DNA of 64,000 bases from an uncultured Naasia sp. (GTDB lineage: Bacteria > Actinomycetota > Actinomycetes > Actinomycetales > Microbacteriaceae), in assembly GCA_913778905.1 (NCBI GenBank), contig CAJYYA010000008.1, positions 208,046-272,045 of the forward strand. The letters run 5' to 3'. This document shows, piece after piece, positions 32,788 to 41,693 of the stretch (position 1 is the stretch's first letter; the number at the start of each line of letters is the position of its first letter). The position numbers and the translations under genes are program-made. Below the pieces are notes generated by a model. It had not been told where the DNA came from. It searched no databases and saw only the letters and a program-made list of their open reading frames with translations.

Positions 32788-33447
32788 TCAGGGCGTGAAG
32801 ACCACGAGCCCGGAATCCGGCGAGAGACCGACGGTGACGGTCACCGTTGCCCCCTCGGGAATGCTGAACAGGTAGGTGCCGGTGGCGGACTCACCCGCCG
32901 CGACGGATCCGCTGAAGCCCGTCCCCTCATCGATGGGGGAGGCGGGGGCGAAGTCCTGACCCGTGTACGCGCGCACGGACACGGTCGAGAGGTCGAGGTC
33001 GGCGCCGCCGGCGGGATTCGCGACCCGGACCACGACGCGGGCGGCGGGTCCGGCTGTCTCACCCGCGCGGGTTCCCGACGCCTGCTCGACGGAGACGCTC
33101 TCGATCGAGACGGTGGCGCCCGCGACGGTCGCGGGCTCCGAGACGGGCACCTCGGCTACGACGGGGAGCCCGAAGCGCTCGTCGGGAGTGGTCGTCGTCG
33201 CACTCGGAGCCGGGGTCGACGAGGCCGAAGCGGAAGCGGAAGGTACCGCGGACGGGGAAGCCGACGTCGACGCGGAAGGAGCGGCGCTCGGATCGGTGGG
33301 AGCCGGGCCGCCGGCCGCGACCGATACGACCAGGGCCGCGATCACTCCGAGGACGACCACTCCTCCGACGATCGACCCGATGATCACGGCTCGATTCCGG
33401 GCGGGCGCCGGGCCCTCGGGGGAACGGGTGGGGTCGTTGTCGGTCAT
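32788..33447 (-). CDS. Membrane-anchored extracellular protein of unknown function
   Basis: The 219-residue protein has a short basic cytosolic start and one transmembrane helix (about 20-45, AVIIGSIVGGVVVLGVIAALVVSV). A Ser/Ala/Pro/Thr linker (about 50-90) follows, then an extracellular beta-sandwich of about 125 residues (VAGATVSIESVSVEQ ... GTYLFSIPEGATVTVTV). The outer domain resembles DUF4352/telokin-like Ig folds. It stands alone on the minus strand between the LamG/PKD gene and the pyruvyltransferase gene. Confidence 0.7.
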   Translation of the reverse strand: MTDNDPTRSPEGPAPARNRAVIIGSIVGGVVVLGVIAALVVSVAAGGPAPTDPSAAPSASTSASPSAVPSASASASSTPAPSATTTTPDERFGLPVVAEVPVSEPATVAGATVSIESVSVEQASGTRAGETAGPAARVVVRVANPAGGADLDLSTVSVRAYTGQDFAPASPIDEGTGFSGSVAAGESATGTYLFSIPEGATVTVTVGLSPDSGLVVFTP

Positions 33448-33553
33448 GCCTGTCGCCTCCGCGGACTCGTCGCGTGCGCGGGGCGCGTACGCGACGCCAT
33501 CCTAGTTTCGCGAGCGGACGCGTCGGGGCATCGACGCCCGTGCCTCCCCTATT

Positions 33554-33588
33554 GGGGGGATCGGGGCCGGCAGCGGTCCGGGTAGCGT
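33554..33588 (+). promoter_or_regulatory. G-tract / N23 / TAGCGT promoter-like element (pyruvyltransferase)
   Basis: GGGGGG at 33554-33559, 23 bases, TAGCGT at 33583-33588. It is 89 bases before the ATG at 33677, the same distance as at the LamG/PKD gene. If real, translation starts upstream of about 33595 are excluded. Confidence 0.5.
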
Positions 33589-33676
33589 GGAAGGACCCAC
33601 CCCATTGATGCCGGCCCTCCCCGCGCCGGTTCGCGCGGTACCCGCCGCGCCGCACCCGAAACTGGTGACCTCCGCC

Positions 33677-34771
33677 ATGCGCGTTCTCATCCTCTGGGCA
33701 GACGATGCCTCCCCGAACCTGGGCGTTCGTGCCCTCGGGCGTGGCTCCGCCGAGCTCGTCCGCCGAATCGATCCCGATGCGGAGATCGTGTTCCTCAACT
33801 ATGGGCACCGTCCGCAGGAGGTGCCGATCGGGAGTGTCCGTTCGCTGCTGCGCGAGCGGGTGACGGGCCGCTTCGGGATGATGAAGTGGTTCGCCGGCTT
33901 CGATCTGGCGGTGGACACCCGCTCGGGCGACAGCTTCGCCGACATCTACGGCGTGGACCGCCTGGCGGTCATGTCGACCGTCGCCGAGTTCGTCACGCAG
34001 GCCGGTGTGCCCGTCGTTCTGGGACCGCAGACGGTGGGGCCCTTCGACACCCGTCGCGGACGTGCCATCGCGCGGCACTCGATCCGTCGTGCGGCGTCCG
34101 TCATGGTGCGTGACTCGATCAGCTCGCGCTACCTCGACTCGGTCCGCATGCCCGCCGACGTCGACACGACCGACGTGGTGTTCGCTCTACCCGTGCCGAC
34201 GGTCGCGAAGACCCGCGACGTGGTCTTCAACGTGTCGGGTCTGCTCTGGCAGGAGAACCCGCATGTGGATGCTGCGGCTTACCGCGACACCGTCCGGTCG
34301 CTGTATCGCCGCCTCACCGACGAGGGCCGCCGGGTGACGCTGCTCGAGCACGTCCTCGACTCGAAGAACTCGGGTGACAACGACGCCGTGGCCGCGCGGG
34401 CCCTCCGCGAGGAGATCGGGGCGACCCTCGAGGTCGTCACGCCCGCCGGGCTCGACGAGGTCCGCGACACGGTGGCCTCCGCGCGCGTCGTGATCGGATC
34501 GCGTATGCACGCCTGCCTCAATGCTCTGTCAACCGGCACCCCGGCGATCCCGCTCGCCTACTCGCGCAAGTTCGCCCCGCTGCTGGGGGATCTCGGGTGG
34601 GAGCACACGCTCGATCTGCGCACGGATGCGGATCTGGTCGACAAGACGATGGCAATGGTCGCGCCCGACTCGGTCGAGCGCCTCACGGTCGAGGCTCGTG
34701 CGGTGGCGACGCGAGCCCGCGCCAGGCTCGGCATCGCCGAGGACGCACTCCGCGATCTCGTCGTCGCATGA
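33677..34771 (+). CDS. Polysaccharide pyruvyl transferase family protein
   Basis: It transfers pyruvate from phosphoenolpyruvate to a sugar, forming a ketal and adding negative charge to a surface glycan. The 364-residue form from the ATG at 33677 begins MRVLILWADDASPNLGVRALGRG, the usual family start. An in-frame ATG at 33608 is possible but lies only about 13 bases after the inferred transcription start. Motifs include VVLGPQTVGPFDTRRG, SVMVRDSISSRYL and, near the end, VIGSRMHACLNALSTGTPAIPLAYSRKF, typical of the family. The acyltransferase gene overlaps its stop. Confidence 0.88.
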   Translation: MRVLILWADDASPNLGVRALGRGSAELVRRIDPDAEIVFLNYGHRPQEVPIGSVRSLLRERVTGRFGMMKWFAGFDLAVDTRSGDSFADIYGVDRLAVMSTVAEFVTQAGVPVVLGPQTVGPFDTRRGRAIARHSIRRAASVMVRDSISSRYLDSVRMPADVDTTDVVFALPVPTVAKTRDVVFNVSGLLWQENPHVDAAAYRDTVRSLYRRLTDEGRRVTLLEHVLDSKNSGDNDAVAARALREEIGATLEVVTPAGLDEVRDTVASARVVIGSRMHACLNALSTGTPAIPLAYSRKFAPLLGDLGWEHTLDLRTDADLVDKTMAMVAPDSVERLTVEARAVATRARARLGIAEDALRDLVVA

Positions 34772-35871
34772 CGGCTCTCTTCACCCCGACGGATCCGGCG
34801 TCGGGCGGCTCCGCCGTGCGTCCGGACGGACGCCTGGAGTGGATGGATCTGCTGCGTGGGATCGCCGTCGCGCTCGTCATCGTCTGGCATTCGGCCGCCA
34901 TCCTGATGCTGTTCGACCTTACGGTGCCGACGTGGCTCGTCGATGCCAACGACGTCTTCGCGCCCTATCGGATGCCCACTCTGATGGTGCTGTCCGGCAT
35001 GCTGCTCAACCGTTCGTTGGCGAAGCCGGTCCGGGTCTACGGCTGGGGCAAGGTCGCGAATCTGGTGTGGCCGTGGCTTCTCTGGACGGTGGTCAACTGG
35101 CTCGTCCTCCAGTACGAGGAGCCTTTATGGGACAGAACCGTCTGGGCGAAGAGCTACCTCTGGTTCCTCTACTACCTCGTGATCCTCTACGCTCTGGCTC
35201 CGCTCGTCCGACGGGTTCCCGCCTGGGCGCTCGTGGCCCTGCCGTGGGCCGCTACGCTCGCCGCCCCCACGATGGATGCGCAGAGATTCCTGTTCCTCGC
35301 GGGCTTCTTCTTCCTCGGCCGTATGGCCGATGAGCATCGTGACGTCGTCGAGCGGATCACCTCGAGTCGGCGTGCTTGGTGGGCCCTGCCGATCGCGGTC
35401 GCGTTCAGTGTCGCTTTCGCCCTGTGGGGCCCGTGGCGGTACGAGGGCGCGCTCGCGATCTTCTCCGTGCTCGGCATCGTCACTCTCATCCGGATCGCCC
35501 GCATGCCCGCCATCTCCGAACGCGCCAGGGCATTGCGATGGATCGGCCGGAACTCGGTGGTGTTCTACGTGTCGCACTTCCCTGTCATCGTGGCGGTCGT
35601 CACGTTCTCCGGTGTCGTCGGCCTGCCGGTCGGCGCGACTATTCCACTCGGTTTCGCCGCCGCCGTACTCATCGGCGGGATGCTCGCCGCCGGTCGCCGA
35701 TTCCGCCCGATCGCTCTGCTGTTCGCGCTCCCGGTGCGCAGCGAGAAGCGCGACTCGACGGGCCGACTCGATCGGATGGTCTCCGCAGCCTCCGGCTCGC
35801 TTATCGGCCGATGGGCAATCCCGGCCGCCGGGATGATCGCCCTGGGGGTTGTGGCGGTGAGACTCACCTGA
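34768..35871 (+). CDS. Acyltransferase 3 family membrane protein
   Basis: This 367-residue polytopic protein starts in a 4-base overlap (ATGA) with the pyruvyltransferase gene. It begins RLEWMDLLRGIAVALVIVWHSAAI, the acyltransferase-3 signature in which the membrane-embedded histidine is catalytic. About ten hydrophobic helices follow. Members O-acylate (often acetylate) extracellular polysaccharides or peptidoglycan. Coupling to pyruvyl transfer suggests that both decorate the same glycan. Confidence 0.88.
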   Translation: MTALFTPTDPASGGSAVRPDGRLEWMDLLRGIAVALVIVWHSAAILMLFDLTVPTWLVDANDVFAPYRMPTLMVLSGMLLNRSLAKPVRVYGWGKVANLVWPWLLWTVVNWLVLQYEEPLWDRTVWAKSYLWFLYYLVILYALAPLVRRVPAWALVALPWAATLAAPTMDAQRFLFLAGFFFLGRMADEHRDVVERITSSRRAWWALPIAVAFSVAFALWGPWRYEGALAIFSVLGIVTLIRIARMPAISERARALRWIGRNSVVFYVSHFPVIVAVVTFSGVVGLPVGATIPLGFAAAVLIGGMLAAGRRFRPIALLFALPVRSEKRDSTGRLDRMVSAASGSLIGRWAIPAAGMIALGVVAVRLT

Positions 35872-35887
35872 CCCGGTGACCCTTACT

Positions 35888-35922
35888 GGGGGGTTCGCGT
35901 CTGCGAACATCCCGTTTAGCCT
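35888..35922 (+). promoter_or_regulatory. G-tract / N23 / TAGCCT promoter-like element (glycan export operon)
   Basis: GGGGGG at 35888-35893, 23 bases, TAGCCT at 35917-35922. It is 112 bases before the first gene of the six-gene operon 36034-43062. Confidence 0.5.
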
Positions 35923-36033
35923 CGAAGGAAGCGGCGAGCTCTCGCTGTCGCCACCCCACCCGAACACCGCCGACTCTGACAGCCACCCCCTGTCGAAGGA
36001 GTCCGGCGGATCATCCGACCCGAACGGATAGGC

Positions 36034-37287
36034 ATGCCCGCGCTCCCGACGCGGCTCGAACAGGAGTCGCGCACGCCCCTCGACGCCGCCATCGCGGACG
36101 TCGTCGCGGCCGGCAACTGCAGCGGCTGCGGCTTCTGCGTCGCCCTCGACGGGGGGATCGAGATGCGGTCGGATGCGGCCGGCTTCGCCCGTCCCGTCCG
36201 CGTCGCACTGTCGACTCGCGACGAGGTGGAGCAGCAGGCCGCACGTCGCCGTTTCGATGCGGCGTGCCCCGGCCGGGTGCTGCGCGCGCAGACCCCTACG
36301 GGGGCGCGACGCCACCCCACCATGGGCCCTGTCGTGCAGGCGTGGGCGGCGTGGGCCGCCGACGAGGAGATCCGCCATCGCGGTAGCAGCGGGGGAGCGC
36401 TCAGCGCCCTGTCTGCGTGGCTCGTGGAGACCGGGCAGGTCAGCCGTATCATCGGCGCCCGTCCCGATTCGGGGGACCCGCGCCGTACTGTGTCGGTCTC
36501 CGTCCGCTCCCGCGCCGACGTGCTCGAGTCGGCCGGTTCCCGATACGCGCCTGTCGCGACCCTCGCCAACCCGGAGCTGGGTTCGGACGATGCCGGTCTG
36601 GCCGTCATCGCCAAGCCCTGCGAGATCTCGGCTCTCCGTGCCGATCGAGGCGCGGACGCGCCCCTGCTGCTCAGCTTCTTCTGCGCCGGCACTCCCAGCC
36701 AGCGCGCTACGAACCGCCTGGTCGAAGATCTCGGCGCCGCCACTCCCGACGACCTGTCCGCGATGTGGTACCGCGGGCGTGGATGGCCGGGCCGTTTCAC
36801 CGCCGTCAGCAACGACGGCAGCATGGTGAGCGCCACCTACGACGACTCCTGGGGCGCCCACCTCGGTCGCGACCTGCAGTGGCGCTGCAAGATCTGCCCC
36901 GACGGTGTCGGCGAAAGCGCGGACATCACCGCAGCCGACTACTGGGCCGCAGACGAGAACGGGTACCCCGTCTTCGCGGAAGGCGATGGCGTGAGCGCTC
37001 TGATCGCCCGCACCTCACGCGGCGCGGAAGTGGTGGCTCGCGCCATCGCGGCAGGCGTCCTCGTCGCCGAGCCGCTCGACGTGGACGACCTCGCCCGCAT
37101 CCAACCGCTTCAGCGCGACCGCCGCGAGACCCTCCTCGGTCGCACCCTTGGGCAGCGCGCGGCCGGCGTCCGTCCGCCCCGCTACCGCGGCTTCGGCCTC
37201 GCGCGCCTCGCGCTTGCCCGCTGGCGTGATGTGATCGGCACGGCGCGCGGTACCTTCTCCCGCGTCCGTGGCGGAGCGATCCGATGA
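36034..37287 (+). CDS. FrhB-like Fe-S protein of the polysaccharide locus
   Basis: The 417-residue protein has the coenzyme F420 hydrogenase/dehydrogenase beta-subunit layout. A short ferredoxin-like motif CSGCGFC lies near residue 32. The N-terminal FrhB domain contains HRGSSGGALSALSAWLVE. A C-terminal FrhB domain has FFCAGTPS, SWGAHLGRDLQWRCKICPDG and DITAADYW. Such proteins recur in bacterial polysaccharide clusters, where their reaction is poorly known; a redox step on a sugar or cofactor is likely. It leads an operon in which each following gene overlaps the previous one. Confidence 0.82.
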   Translation: MPALPTRLEQESRTPLDAAIADVVAAGNCSGCGFCVALDGGIEMRSDAAGFARPVRVALSTRDEVEQQAARRRFDAACPGRVLRAQTPTGARRHPTMGPVVQAWAAWAADEEIRHRGSSGGALSALSAWLVETGQVSRIIGARPDSGDPRRTVSVSVRSRADVLESAGSRYAPVATLANPELGSDDAGLAVIAKPCEISALRADRGADAPLLLSFFCAGTPSQRATNRLVEDLGAATPDDLSAMWYRGRGWPGRFTAVSNDGSMVSATYDDSWGAHLGRDLQWRCKICPDGVGESADITAADYWAADENGYPVFAEGDGVSALIARTSRGAEVVARAIAAGVLVAEPLDVDDLARIQPLQRDRRETLLGRTLGQRAAGVRPPRYRGFGLARLALARWRDVIGTARGTFSRVRGGAIR

Positions 37288-38771
37288 CCGTCACCGCTCC
37301 ACGACTCGGTACCGTCGCCGCGGGCGGGGCAGTCGTCACGCTCGCCTCGCAGGGCGGGCGGATACTCGTGCAACTGATCTCCGTGGCGGTGCTCGCCCGG
37401 CTCCTGACTCCCTATGACTACGGCCTGATCGCCGTCGTCGTGGCCGTCATCGGCGTCGGCGAGATCGTGCGCGACTTCGGGCTCTCGTCCGCGGCCATCC
37501 AGGCTCCCGTCCTCGAACGTCAGCAGCGCGACAACCTGTTCTGGGCCAATGCGGGCATCGGGGCCGTCCTCGCCGTGGGCATGTTCTTCGCCGCACCGCT
37601 CATCACCGCCGTCTTCGGTCAGCCCGAGCTGACCGGCATCGCACAGGCGTTGGCCGTCACCTTCCTGCTCAACGGTCTGGCGACCCAGTACCGTGCCGGT
37701 CTCAGCCGGGATCTGCGCTTCCGGGCCCTCGCCATCGTCGATCTCGCCGCGCCTGCCCTGGCATTGCTGGTCGCGGTCGTCGCGGCCCTCATGGGGGCGG
37801 GATACGAGGCCCTCGTGCTGCAGCAGATCGCTGTCGCCGTTCTCACCCTGGTCGGCGTCGCGCTCTTCGCCCGCTGGATCCCTCGCCTACCTCACCGCGT
37901 CGAGGGCATGCGCCACTTCTACCGTTTCGGCTGGAACATGTTCGCGGGCCAGGTGGTCGGGTACGTGGCCAACAATGCGGACACGCTTCTGGTCGGCTAT
38001 CGCTTCGGACCCACCGACCTCGGTGGATACAACCGGGCCTTCCAGCTGCTGATGATGCCCCTGAACCAGATCCGGGTCCCGATCAGCAGTGTCGCCGTCC
38101 CGGTCCTGTCACGCATCCACGCCTCGGAAGACGACGACCGCTTCTCCGACTTCGTCGCCAAGGGGCAGCTCGCCCTCGGCTACACCCTGGTACTGGGCCT
38201 CGGCCTCGTCGCGGGCGCTGCCGAGCCGGTCGTTCAGGTGTTCCTCGGCGATCAGTGGCTCACGGTCGTGCCTCTCCTGCAGCTGTTCGCGATCGCCGCA
38301 GCCTTCCAGATGCTCGCGTACGTGGGCTACTGGGTGTACGTCTCGCGCGGATTCACCGCTCAGCTCTTCCGCTACTCGCTGGTGAGTGCGGCCATCAAGA
38401 TCGTCTGCGTCGTCGTGGGATCCCAGTGGGGCCTGCTGGGCACCGCGATCGGCTTCGCCGTCGCGCCGGCCATCTCCTGGCCCATCAGCATCTGGTGGCT
38501 CTCGCGTCTCGGTCCCCTCCCGACCGCGCGTCTCTACGGTGGCGCCGCGCGTGTGCTGACCCTGACCGTCCTCGTCGGGACCGCCTCGTGGATCGCGGCC
38601 GGAGTCGCCCTGCCCGCCGTCCTCGAACTGGTCCTCGCCGTCCTGGCCGCGGCCGCCGTCGTCGCGCTCGCCCTGCTCGTCCCCGTGGTGCGCCGCGACC
38701 TCGCGTCGGTGGCGGGTCCGGTCCGCGAGGTGCTGGGCTCCCGCATGCGCCTCCGAGGGCGGACGGCATGA
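37284..38771 (+). CDS. Wzx-like lipopolysaccharide/oligosaccharide flippase
   Basis: A 495-residue polytopic membrane protein of the MOP/polysaccharide-export superfamily, with about 12-14 helices. It begins RLGTVAAGGAVVTLASQGGRILVQLISVAVLARLLTPYDYGLIAVV, typical of WzxC-type flippases, and contains YGL and RFGPTDLGGYNRAFQLLMMP. It should move undecaprenyl-linked repeat units across the membrane. The ATG overlaps the FrhB-like stop (ATGA), and its own stop overlaps the GT2 gene. Confidence 0.92.
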   Translation: MTVTAPRLGTVAAGGAVVTLASQGGRILVQLISVAVLARLLTPYDYGLIAVVVAVIGVGEIVRDFGLSSAAIQAPVLERQQRDNLFWANAGIGAVLAVGMFFAAPLITAVFGQPELTGIAQALAVTFLLNGLATQYRAGLSRDLRFRALAIVDLAAPALALLVAVVAALMGAGYEALVLQQIAVAVLTLVGVALFARWIPRLPHRVEGMRHFYRFGWNMFAGQVVGYVANNADTLLVGYRFGPTDLGGYNRAFQLLMMPLNQIRVPISSVAVPVLSRIHASEDDDRFSDFVAKGQLALGYTLVLGLGLVAGAAEPVVQVFLGDQWLTVVPLLQLFAIAAAFQMLAYVGYWVYVSRGFTAQLFRYSLVSAAIKIVCVVVGSQWGLLGTAIGFAVAPAISWPISIWWLSRLGPLPTARLYGGAARVLTLTVLVGTASWIAAGVALPAVLELVLAVLAAAAVVALALLVPVVRRDLASVAGPVREVLGSRMRLRGRTA

Positions 38772-39694
38772 GCGCCGCCGCCCGGCTCGCCGTCGTCGTG
38801 GTCAACTACGGCTCCAGCGCCCTGCTCGAGACCAATCTCGCCCCCCTGTCGCGGGCGAGCGAAGCGGGCGTCGTCGTCGTCGACAACTTCTCGAGTGTCG
38901 AGGAGCGTCGTCGCATCGAGGACCTCGCCGCCGCCGAAGGATGGCTTCTCGTCGCCCCGGCGACCAACGAGGGGTTCGGCGGAGGGATGAACCTGGGCGC
39001 CGCCGCCGCGTTCGAGGCCGGTTTCGACGCGCTCCTCCTCCTGAACCCGGACGCTGTGCTCACCGCCCCGGCTCTGGACGCCCTGGCCGACGCCGTCCTC
39101 GCCGATTCCGCCCTCGCGGTCTCCCCGAAGGTGCTGCGTCCCGATGGCGGCGTCTACTTCGCGGGCTCGGATCTGCATACGCGTGACGGCCGCATCATGT
39201 CGCCGCGCCACCGCACCGCAGACAGCGAGGTCGTCGAGTGGCTGAGCGGAGCGTGCCTCGCCCTCTCACGATCCCTCTGGCAAAGGATCGGCGGCTTCGA
39301 CCCCGAATACTTCCTCTACTGGGAGGACGTCGACCTCTCCTGGCGCATCCTCGCATCGGGCGGACGTCTCGAGGTGCTCACCGACGTCATCGCCGTGCAC
39401 GACGAAGGCGGCACGCACCGGGAAGCGAGCGGTCGTCCCGAGGCGAAATCGACCACTTACTACTACTACAACGTCCGCAACCGCCAGCTGTTCGCGGCGA
39501 AGAACCTCGACGCCGGGCGTCGCGCTGCGTGGCGGGCGAACGACATCCGGGTCGCGTACGAGATCCTGCTCCAGGGCGGACGTCGCCAGTTCCTCCGGCC
39601 GTGGAAACCCGTCTCTGCCGCGATCCGGGGCCTGCGCGACGGCCGCCGAATCGCCCGGGCCCTCGCCGGTGCCCGCGAGGAGGTGGCCGCGTGA
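38768..39694 (+). CDS. GT2 family glycosyltransferase
   Basis: A 308-residue GT-A protein: VVVVNYGSSALLETNL and VVDNFSS for nucleotide binding, NEGFGGGMNLGAAAA, LLLNPDAVL as the DxD-equivalent, and DPEYFLYWEDVDLSWRI. The pattern matches rhamnosyltransferase-like GT2 enzymes of polysaccharide loci. It overlaps both neighbours by 4 bases. Confidence 0.92.
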   Translation: MSAAARLAVVVVNYGSSALLETNLAPLSRASEAGVVVVDNFSSVEERRRIEDLAAAEGWLLVAPATNEGFGGGMNLGAAAAFEAGFDALLLLNPDAVLTAPALDALADAVLADSALAVSPKVLRPDGGVYFAGSDLHTRDGRIMSPRHRTADSEVVEWLSGACLALSRSLWQRIGGFDPEYFLYWEDVDLSWRILASGGRLEVLTDVIAVHDEGGTHREASGRPEAKSTTYYYYNVRNRQLFAAKNLDAGRRAAWRANDIRVAYEILLQGGRRQFLRPWKPVSAAIRGLRDGRRIARALAGAREEVAA

Positions 39695-41004
39695 GCACCG
39701 ACATCCTCGCGACTCCGGCGGTACGGACCGCCGACAGCGCCTACGTGTCCCGCTTCGACGGTCTGACGCGATTCCTCCGCCTGGCGGGTTTCGCCGCCAT
39801 GGTCGCGACCGCGTTCTTCCCCTACTTCGCCACCATGGTCTTCAACCCGGGCTTCATCGCGGCGGGCGGTCTCGCGATCTATGCCATCGCCGAGCTGTTG
39901 CGACGCGGGCGCCTCACGGCGTGGCTTCCCTACTGGGCCGTCGTGACGCCCATCGGGTTCGCGGCGACCTACCTGCTCGGGAGTTCGTCGCCCATCGAGC
40001 TCGCTCAGATGGGTCCGCTGCCGGACCTGGTCCGCGACGCGGTCCTCCTCATCCCGACCGGCATCGCGGCAGGCATCGTCGCGGCGACCGATCCGCGGAT
40101 CAGGCAGTTGTTCGCCGTCGTGCGGATCGCAGCGCTCCTGTCCGCCGGTCTCGCCCTCGTGGAGTTCGTTCGGGGAGCACAGCTGTTCCCGGGGAACGCC
40201 CTCGACAAGATCCACGCGGGCAACTCGTCCGTCGACGCCCTGCTTCTCGACGGAGGCGGCATCCGTGCGATCGTCGCTGCCGACCACCCGCTCGTGCTCG
40301 CGGCCCTGCTCGCGGCGACCGTGCCGCTCGCCCTCGCGTCGACCCCCCGCTGGCGCGGGATCTGCGAGGCTCTCATCCTCGCGGCGGGAATTCGAGCGAC
40401 CGACAGCGACGGCCCCCTGGGACTCGCGCTCCTCGCGATCGTCGTCAGTCTGTTCGTGGCACGACGCCCTCTCGGAGCGACCTTCGGACGCTGGGCGAGC
40501 CGAGCCGTGCCGATCTTCGGAATCGGATTTCTCGCCTTCTGCGCGGTGCTCGTACCCGTCATCGATCCCGACAGCCCGCTCGATCCGAGCAGCCAGTACC
40601 GCTTCGGACTCTATTCGCTCATCCCCCGCATCTTCGTCGAGCACCCGTTCGGGTACGGCGCCGGGATCATCCCGCGAGGTGAGCTGCTGATCGAACAGCT
40701 CGCGGGCACCATCGACGTGGCGCGGACCGTCGACTCCGAGCTCGTGCTGTCGGTGATCCAGTACGGGATCCTCGGCTACGTCACCTATTTCGCGATCGTC
40801 TGGTTGGCCGTGCGAGCCTCCTTCGTCCCGGGTGCCGCCCGGATCGCCGCCGTGGCCGCTCTGATGATCACGGTCACCGGTTTCTTCCTGGCCCTCCACG
40901 TCTGGGTCTCCGTGCTACCGATCTGGGCATTCCTGCTCGGCATCGCCGTCTTCGCGGTCCTGCGCGGCCGCACAAACCCCTCGATCGACGGGAAAGAGAA
41001 ATGA
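39691..41004 (+). CDS. O-antigen ligase/Wzy-like polymerase
   Basis: A GTG start overlaps the GT2 stop (GTGA) with GAGGAGG upstream. The 437-residue protein has about 11 hydrophobic helices and a larger loop near DPDSPLDPSSQYRFGLYSLIPRIFVEHPFGYGAG, which resembles the Wzy_C/O-antigen-ligase region (R...HP.G.G). In the order flippase, GT2, this gene, phosphatase, kinase, it is the likely polymerase of the repeat units at the outer membrane face. Confidence 0.85.
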   Translation: MSTDILATPAVRTADSAYVSRFDGLTRFLRLAGFAAMVATAFFPYFATMVFNPGFIAAGGLAIYAIAELLRRGRLTAWLPYWAVVTPIGFAATYLLGSSSPIELAQMGPLPDLVRDAVLLIPTGIAAGIVAATDPRIRQLFAVVRIAALLSAGLALVEFVRGAQLFPGNALDKIHAGNSSVDALLLDGGGIRAIVAADHPLVLAALLAATVPLALASTPRWRGICEALILAAGIRATDSDGPLGLALLAIVVSLFVARRPLGATFGRWASRAVPIFGIGFLAFCAVLVPVIDPDSPLDPSSQYRFGLYSLIPRIFVEHPFGYGAGIIPRGELLIEQLAGTIDVARTVDSELVLSVIQYGILGYVTYFAIVWLAVRASFVPGAARIAAVAALMITVTGFFLALHVWVSVLPIWAFLLGIAVFAVLRGRTNPSIDGKEK

Positions 41005-41693
41005 ACGACACTGCGAACCTCGACATCACGCGCGGTCTGATCCTGACGGTGTGCTCGGCCAATGTCTGCCGCTCGCCCCTGTCCGAGCTGACCCTCGCCG
41101 AGGTGGGCCGTCGCAACGCGACCCCCGTGCGCTTCGCGAGTGCGGGTCTCGCTGCCCGCACCGGCGCCGCGATGTGCCACATGGCTGCGCGGGGGATCCC
41201 GGATGAACCCGCCAGCCACGCGGCTCGTGAGCTGGACCGCGAGCTCGCCACATCGGCGGACCTCATCCTGACCATGGAGAAGGAGCAGCGGGGTCAGGTC
41301 GCGCGCGTCGCCCCCGGCACCCAGGCGAAGACCTTCACGCTCACCGAAGCGGCCGCCCTGCTCGATCTGCTCGTCCCCCTCGTGTCCGCCGGTGCGCACG
41401 CGCGCTTCACGTCGATGCGCGACATCGCCACGGCCCTGCACGGTCTGCGCGGACGTCTGCCGCTCGACCCGCCCAGCCGGCGTCGTCGGGAACTGCACAG
41501 CACGACCGGAGCGTGGATGAGCATCCCCGACGGCCACAATCAGAGCACCTCCGCGCACGTCGCGGTCGTCGACGGCGTCCGTCAGACCTCGGTCCGCGTC
41601 GCGACGGGGATCGCAGCCGTCATGGTCGAAACGCTGGCGCGTCCGGCCGCAGAGGCGCCGTCCAGGGAGAATGCCGACCATGCAGCTGCGTGA
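41001..41693 (+). CDS. Low-molecular-weight protein tyrosine phosphatase
   Basis: A 230-residue protein with the P-loop VCSANVCRSPLSE (C-x5-R-S) near residue 17, followed by the usual FASAGLAAR and ILTMEKEQRGQV segments. It should dephosphorylate tyrosines on the autokinase encoded next, the known Wzb/Wzc-type pairing that controls polysaccharide chain length. At 230 residues it is longer than the usual 140-200, with a C-terminal tail of unclear function. It overlaps the polymerase gene by 4 bases and the kinase gene by 14. Confidence 0.88.
   Translation: MNDTANLDITRGLILTVCSANVCRSPLSELTLAEVGRRNATPVRFASAGLAARTGAAMCHMAARGIPDEPASHAARELDRELATSADLILTMEKEQRGQVARVAPGTQAKTFTLTEAAALLDLLVPLVSAGAHARFTSMRDIATALHGLRGRLPLDPPSRRRRELHSTTGAWMSIPDGHNQSTSAHVAVVDGVRQTSVRVATGIAAVMVETLARPAAEAPSRENADHAAA

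Noticed and set aside
27324..33660. An identical CACCCGAA octamer 24 bases before the start codons at 27348 and 33677, considered as a leader RNA element
   Set aside because: Eight C-rich bases in two GC-rich leaders can match by chance and the flanks do not align. It was not claimed as a riboswitch.
33587..33676. Longer starts (GTG 33587, ATG 33608) for the pyruvyltransferase
   Set aside because: The inferred -10 box at 33583-33588 would place transcription start downstream of 33587, and the family normally begins at the MRVLILWADD segment. The ATG at 33608 remains possible.
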